Source: Ooceraea biroi
Lineage: Eukaryota > Arthropoda > Insecta > Hymenoptera > Formicidae
Direction: 5' to 3'
Length of the DNA: 64,000 bases
Assembly (NCBI RefSeq): GCF_003672135.1
Contig: NC_039518.1
Coordinates: 2,666,001 to 2,730,000, forward strand
This document shows positions 58,011 through 64,000 of the stretch, piece after piece. Under the pieces are notes generated by a model that was not told the DNA's origin, searched no databases, and saw nothing but the letters and a program-made list of their open reading frames with translations. Position numbers and translations under genes: made by a program. Position 1 is the first letter of the stretch, and each line of letters starts with the position of its first letter.

Positions 58011-61000
58011 TATTCGAGGGTTTTGCAACAGATGGCTGTAGTTAGTCGTTTGTTCCATAGCTGTTTCCGATAACTGTTTTCTTTACGTTGTTGACATTAT
58101 CCATGACATTTAGTAGACATCTATAGCAACAGATGCAATAACTGTCGTGTTTATATCATCGTAAAACTGCAACTTCCGAAGATCTTTCGATGCGTTGCTT
58201 TTGTTTTTTTAATTAGAAAACTGCGGCTGACGGTTATAAAATTCTTGTGGAAACTTATGGGATTCTGCGCCCATCTCGTTAAGACGTGTATACTGGTTTA
58301 GACGCTTTAAAATGGTGCATACTGTGGGCAAGGACAAAAACGCTCGGACAACCAAGAAAGCTTTAATGCAGATTTGCAAGCCATATATTGACGGAGAAAA
58401 TCCAACACATCCACTTCAGAACTTGCCAGAGCATTAAATGTGATTACAACAGTTCCAAAACATTTACATGAAATGTGGAAAAATTCAGAAAGAGGAAATG
58501 GGTTCGAATTCAATTATCGGAAAGTTGAGCGAATTTGCATTTGTCGTTGATCGCCAGGCAAAAAAGAAGAGTCTTTTGTCTCGGATTGTTCTGGGGATGA
58601 AAAGAGATCTATTTTGATAATCCGAAAACGGAAAATTCATGGGTGGGATTCAGTATCTCGAGACGCAATATTCACGGTTTAAAAGTAATGCTCTGTATTT
58701 GGTGGGATAGTGTACTATGAGCTGTTAAATCCGCACGAGACTGTCACGGCTGATGGTTATCGACACCAATTGTACAAGTTGAAGCAAGCATTGGACGAAA
58801 AACGACCACCAATTGCGAGCAAACGACGGAAAGTGATTCTTTCTTCGTGACAACGCTCGACCTCACGTTGCGTTATCAGTGAAACAAACACTATTAGAGC
58901 TTGAATGGCAAGTCTTCTCCGGACATTGCTCCATGCGATTATTATTTGTTCCGGTCGATGCAACACGCTTTAGAGATACACACTTTGATAATTTCGAATG
59001 AAGTGCGAAAATTGTCGACGAATGTCGACTAAAGAAGAGTCATTTTATCGTGGTGAATCCATCTCTTGCCAGAGCATATTAAATGTTGATCGTACAACAG
59101 TTGCCAAACATTTACATGAAATGGGAAAATTCAGAAAGAAGGGAAATGGGTCGACATCAATTATCGGAAAGTGCCATTGAACATTTGCATTTCGTTGATC
59201 GCCAGGCAAAAAAGAGGTCTTTGTCTCGGATTGTTACTGGGGTGAAAAGTGGATCTATTTGATAATCCGAAACGCGGAAAATCATGGGTGGATCCAGGCA
59301 ACCATCAACATCCACTCCGAGACGCAATATTCACGGTTCAAAAGTAATGCTCTGTATTCGGTGGGATAGTGTACTATGAGCTGTTAAATCCGCACGAGAC
59401 TGTCACGGCTGATGTTATCGACACCAATTGTACAAGTTGAAGCAAGCATTGGACGAAAAACGACCACCAATTCGAGCAAACGACGGAAAAGTATTCTTCT
59501 TCGTGACAACGCTCGACCTCACGTTGCGTTATCAGTGAAACAAACACTATTAGAGCTTGAATGGCAAGTCTTCTCCGGACATTGCTCCATGCGATTATAT
59601 TGTTTCCCGGTCGATGCAACACGCTTTAGAGGATACACACTTTGATAATTTGAAGAAAGTGCGAAAATTCGTCGACGAATGGTCGACTCAAAAGAAATCA
59701 TTTATCGTGGTGGAATCCATCTCTTGCCAGACATTAAATGTTGATCGTACAACATTACCAAACATTTACATGAAATGGGAAAATTCAAGAAGAAGGAAAT
59801 GGGTTCGACATCAATTATCGGAAAGTGCCATTGCCTTGAACATTTGCATTTCGTTGATCGCCAGGCAAAAAAAGAAGAGTCTTTGTCTCGGATTGTTACT
59901 GGGATGAAAAGTGGATCTATTTTGATAATCCGAAACGCGGGAAAATCATGGGTGGATCCAGGCGAACCATCAACATCCACTCCGAGACGCAATATTCACG
60001 GTTCAAAAGTAATGCTCTTTATTGGTGGGATAGTGTACTATGAGCTGTTAAATCCGCACAGACTGTCACGGCTGATTGTTATCGACACCAATTGTACAAG
60101 TTGAAGCAAGCATTGGACGAAAAAAAACGCCACCAATTGCGAGCAAACGACGGAAAGTGATTCTTCTTCGTGACAACGCTCGACCTCACGTTGCGTTATC
60201 AGTGAAACAAACACTATTAGAGCTGAATGGCAAGTTCTTCTCCGGAACATTGCTCCATGCGATTATTATTTGTTCCGGTCGATGCAACACGCTTTAGAGG
60301 ATACACACTTTGATAATTTCGAAGAAGTGCGAAAATTCGTCGACGAATGGATCACTAAAAGAAGAGTCATTTTTATCGTGGTGGAATCCATCTCTTGCCA
60401 GAGCATTAAATGTTGATCGTACAACAGTTCCAAACATTTACATGAAATGGGGAAAAATTCAGAAAGAAGGAAAATGGTTCGACATCAATTATCGGAAAGT
60501 GCCATGGTTGTTAACTTTGCATTTCGTTGATCGCCAGGCAAAAAAGAAGATCTTTTTGTCTCGGATTGTTACTGGGGATGAAAAGTGGGATCTATTTGAT
60601 AATCCGAAACGCAGAAAATCATGGGTGGATCCAGGCAACCATCAACATCCACTCCGAGACGCAATATTCAACGGTAAAAGTAATGCTCTGTATATTCGTG
60701 GATAGTGTACTATGAGCTGTTAAATCCGCACGAGACTGTCACGGCTGATCGTTATCGACACCAATTGACAAGTTGAAGCAAGCATTGGACGAAAAACGAC
60801 CACCAATTGCGAGTAAACGACGGAAAGTGATCTTCTTCGTGACAACGCTCGACCTCACGTTGCGTTATCAGTGAAACAAACACTATTAGAGCTTGAATGG
60901 CAAGTCTTTCTCCGGACATTGCTCCATGCGATTATTATTTGTTCCGGTCGATGCAACACGCTTTAGAGGATACACACTTTGATAATTGGAAGAATGCGAA

Positions 61001-61185
61001 AAATTCGTCGACGAATGGATCACTAAAGAAGAGTCATTTTATCGTGGTGGAATCCATCTCTTGCCAGAAAGATGGAAAAAAAGTTATAGAAAACGAAGGA
61101 AAATATTTTGATTAAGGTATTCATTCAATTTCATATTAATACATGCGTTTTTGAGCAAAAAAAAACCCTCAAAACTAAATCACAC
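58011..61185 (+). mobile_element. mauritiana-type mariner array, about four units, right palindrome arm
   Basis: One N-terminal part (58220-58440, ..YKILVETYG then KNARTTKKALMQIC with frame breaks) is followed by about four repeats of a 660-bp internal segment (anchors near 58745, 59404, 60067 and 60740). Each has GDEKW, NPKRRKSWVDPG, RDNARPHVALSVKQTLLELE and SPDIAPCDYYLFRSM split over frames. The last unit ends ERWKKVIENEGKYFD. The outer ends near 58005 and 61170 share GATTTAGTT..GAGGGTTTT and its complement. No frame is intact. Confidence 0.75.
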
Positions 61186-62640
61186 CCCAAATCTAAGCGC
61201 AATCTGCGAACCGAGACGGAAAACTGTCTCGTGTGTTTCGCTAGCATCGCGTTTTTAATCGTACGCGAGATATCCGATCTGGTAAGATTCGCATTAGTGC
61301 TCGAGAATCACCAAAGCATTTATATAAAGGGAAAATTCAAGGAAATGTTGACCATCAATGGAAAAGTCTTGCATTTGCAATTAGACGCAGCAAGAGACAC
61401 GACGAGCGTTCGTCCTCGGACTTGTAGGTACTGCCGCGATGAAACCCTGCATTCTTATAATCCGAAACCGAACCACAGGGCTGATCTCGGCGAATAAGCC
61501 ATCCACTCTGCTAGAGCTATTACGTCGAATCTCGTATCGTCGACAGTTACTAGCTGCTTCCCCCCTCCGCACATCTGTCCACGACTGATTTGTAATGTAC
61601 AAGTTCTGATAGCACATTGGAAACATGTAAGGAATGATTCCCTCCCTTAGATCAATCCTCGAACCTAACACGTGCGTTAGCAGTAACACACGTATGTGGT
61701 ATGCGTCTGATCCCTGGCAGTCCTCCGCCACGCACCCCGTATCTCCGACCATGGCTGACGACCAGATATTATTCGCCGGTCATTGCACACGCAAGCGAAC
61801 CCCAATTTGAGAAGGCGATTCGGCACTTGTAGCATCCGCTGTCAAAAATTTGTAGCTTCTGTGTTATAATTATTGTCTGTTGGCTTGTCTCGCCTGGAAT
61901 ACGTGTTCTTGTCGAAGATGTGGAATATCATTTAAAATTTTTCGAGAATTAATATTTATAATTGTGATTATTATTATACTATCTTATACTTTTGCAAAAA
62001 AAACCCAACCTAAATTCACACTATACTTCCATTAAGGCCAAAATCTTGTGCTTCGGTTCCCGGATTTACATTTCGCTGCAGGTCAGATAATCCGTTATCG
62101 CGCGTCATCGTTATGTGCTTAAACATCCGGCTTCTGTTTAATATCTCGGACTATTCGACAGTGTAAGTTTGTACTTGTGTTAGAATTACACGTCTTGAAT
62201 ATACGTACATTTATCTTATATTGTGTCAATCTAAACGTATTTCGCTATTACAAAGTATCGAGTAGATTATCGGACGACTTCGCTCACCTTTCTTGAGGTA
62301 ATGCCAGCTTGCCCTCCTTAATAATCGAATTACCCCGGCGCCTTCTTTGTTTTACTGATATAAGTTTCCTAACTCTGTTTTCACCTTTCCTTTCTATACG
62401 ACCAGTTACCTCTCTTGCGAACTTTCTAACTATATTCTAGCTCTTCCCCCTTTTCATCCAACTCAAATCTTTCTTGTTGCTCTATACTACAGATTGTTCT
62501 GCTTTTTATAGATTCTAATCCTCTACGCGCTGATACCTACACTTACCGTCGTCGTTATCTAGATATGTTATAAGATTATAGATTCTATCATTCCATTGCT
62601 CTCCGATAAGCCAACCCCACTCGACTCCAATATACGACAT
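61186..62640. other. unassigned, possible retrotransposon protease scrap
   Basis: This stretch has no partner in the left palindrome arm. Plus-strand 61330-61420 reads MLTINGKVLHLQLDAARDTT, which faintly resembles the start of LTR-retrotransposon proteases (LQLDTG..DT), with the catalytic DTG changed to DAA. The rest shows nothing recognisable. Confidence 0.25.
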
Positions 62641-63800
62641 TTGGCGGCCTGCTCGTAGACTCGTTGTCACTTTCATTTGTCTGCGTTTTCAGATAGCGCG
62701 CGTTTCGCCGCCCAGGGCACGGGAGGCGTAGATAGTGCCGCCGGAATCGTCACGCACGTGCTGATCGTGAAAATCTATCCTTCTGACGTTTGACGTTTCC
62801 GACTAGGCTAGGTTTAAAGGAATCCCGAGTTATCTGAACTCGGATCATTGCGAATTAGGAATCGTGCATGCACGCATAACGTGAGATCAATGTCAGCGGC
62901 GGGATTGTATAAACCTCGTTCACTCACGCCCTCACACGCGATACGTATACGGATCGCTGTGCGCGCTCCCTTTTCAACCCCCTAACCTCACGAACTCACT
63001 CCGCACGACGTGCCCGCACGCCGAGCTGGATTTTCACGCCGTGTAAGTGTTTGAGTGTCGTAACGGCGATTATGTCACTGTACTCGAGTAATTGCACGAT
63101 GCGGTAATCATGGAGCGACGACTGGCTGCAGCCGAGCCGGAGCGGGGGAAGTCAATGCACCGCCGCGTGTGCACGTTTTCGAGCCGCCGGGGTTTCGGCG
63201 CGCCACGTGGCCCATCCTCGCCGGCTCCGCGTGAGCGTGCAACACGCGACATGGAAATTCTCTGGAATCGCTTGTCTGTCGGCGCCGCTCCACTTCCCGT
63301 TGTGCCCTTTTCTTTTTGGTCATACTATCGATTTTGATGTTTTTTCTCCCCTCCCCCCCGGACATTCGTTAAAAAAGTCGCTATCAAACATTTGACATGC
63401 AAGACACTGAATAATTAGATCGAAAGAGAAAACGTGTAAGCGGCCGAGGCGTTCAATAAATAAATTTCCTCAGACGATACGAAAGCGTGTTTTCTCGGTT
63501 GTCATACTCTCGTACATTGCTATTAAGGACGCGAATTTATTAACGACAGGGGATTACGGAGTAAATTGCGATTTTGTTTACACGTATGCGATAATCAATG
63601 ATGACTCGATTAGCCGTTGCTTACTATTCTGTGAATTGCTTGCAAGGCAGCCTGCTTCCACACGCACCACGTTATTATCGATTTTCCCGACTTGTAAACA
63701 AAAATCAGATAACGGTTAGATAATAACGGTCTTGTGGACCAGGAGGCGGACCCGATAATCCGTAATCCGCTGCGTTAATCAGGTCGGACAAAGCGTATAC
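62641..63800 (-). repeat. right outer arm of the large palindrome
   Basis: Inverted partner of 51285-52400, including inverted CCGCCGACTGACACTTGATC-type sequence near 62890-62910. It is diverged by many short indels. No gene is recognised here or in 63801-64000. Confidence 0.75.
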
Positions 63801-64000
63801 TTCAATAAACAACGACTCATCCGCGGAATCGCGCGCATCGCTGAGAGAAACATTTAGAATGCAGCGCGAGTTTCTTTTTTTAATGCGCGCGATTGCAGAA
63901 AGAGTTCAATCAGTGTCACTTGCGAACAAGTCGCTCTGGATGAAACGCCTTAATTTAGTATAACTTAAGCGCCGGCTTACTTATTCGTTGCTGTACAGTG

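Overview
The window is eukaryotic, arthropod nuclear DNA, and most likely from a hymenopteran such as an ant (inference). Spliced, strongly conserved animal genes with GT..AG introns alternate with IS630/Tc1/mariner-type transposons of several lineages, a Ty3/gypsy element of the CsRn1 type, TTAA-target elements and long inverted-repeat elements. There are no operons, CRISPR arrays or prokaryotic signals.

Genes, left to right: casein kinase II alpha (minus, 6 exons, 6923-8759, 350 aa); a possible two-exon 78-aa gene reading away from it (plus, 8842-9224); the lin-7/Veli polarity scaffold (minus, 5 exons, 15678-16597, 198 aa); the nuclear PIN/WW endonuclease SWT1 (plus, 13 exons, 26532-32688, about 843 aa); and phytanoyl-CoA dioxygenase domain protein PHYHD1 (minus, last three exons, 33422-39495, first exon not found). 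These genes do not form a pathway; they are ordinary housekeeping or cell-biology neighbours.

Most of the rest is mobile DNA. A 7.1-kb composite (16779-23869) separates the divergent lin-7 and SWT1 starts: long inverted arms carrying a tRNA-like Pol III promoter surround a 5.9-kb CsRn1-like LTR retrotransposon. A second copy of the same arm, still joined to the same LTR at the same base, sits at the left window edge (286-928). Two TTAA-flanked elements (10072-13883, 23872-25954) have one inverted arm amplified into 21 and 11 units of 172 bp. A Tc1-type element in a PHYHD1 intron (33960-38846) has one arm amplified into 11 units of 330 bp. A mariner at 39973-44275 is a four-unit tandem with a period near 1009 bp. 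A DD41D element (46393-50106), nested in another inverted-repeat element, is a three-unit tandem with a period near 1092 bp. Two 1195-bp TTAA elements lie head to tail inside SWT1 intron 6. Internal tandem amplification of unrelated transposons is the dominant theme of the window.

From about 51.3 kb to 63.8 kb the sequence folds into a very large imperfect palindrome. It holds two inverted, indel-riddled mariner arrays and a 100-base N gap. The density of single-base indels suggests unpolished long-read gap filling or a fold-back read, so this part should not be taken at face value.
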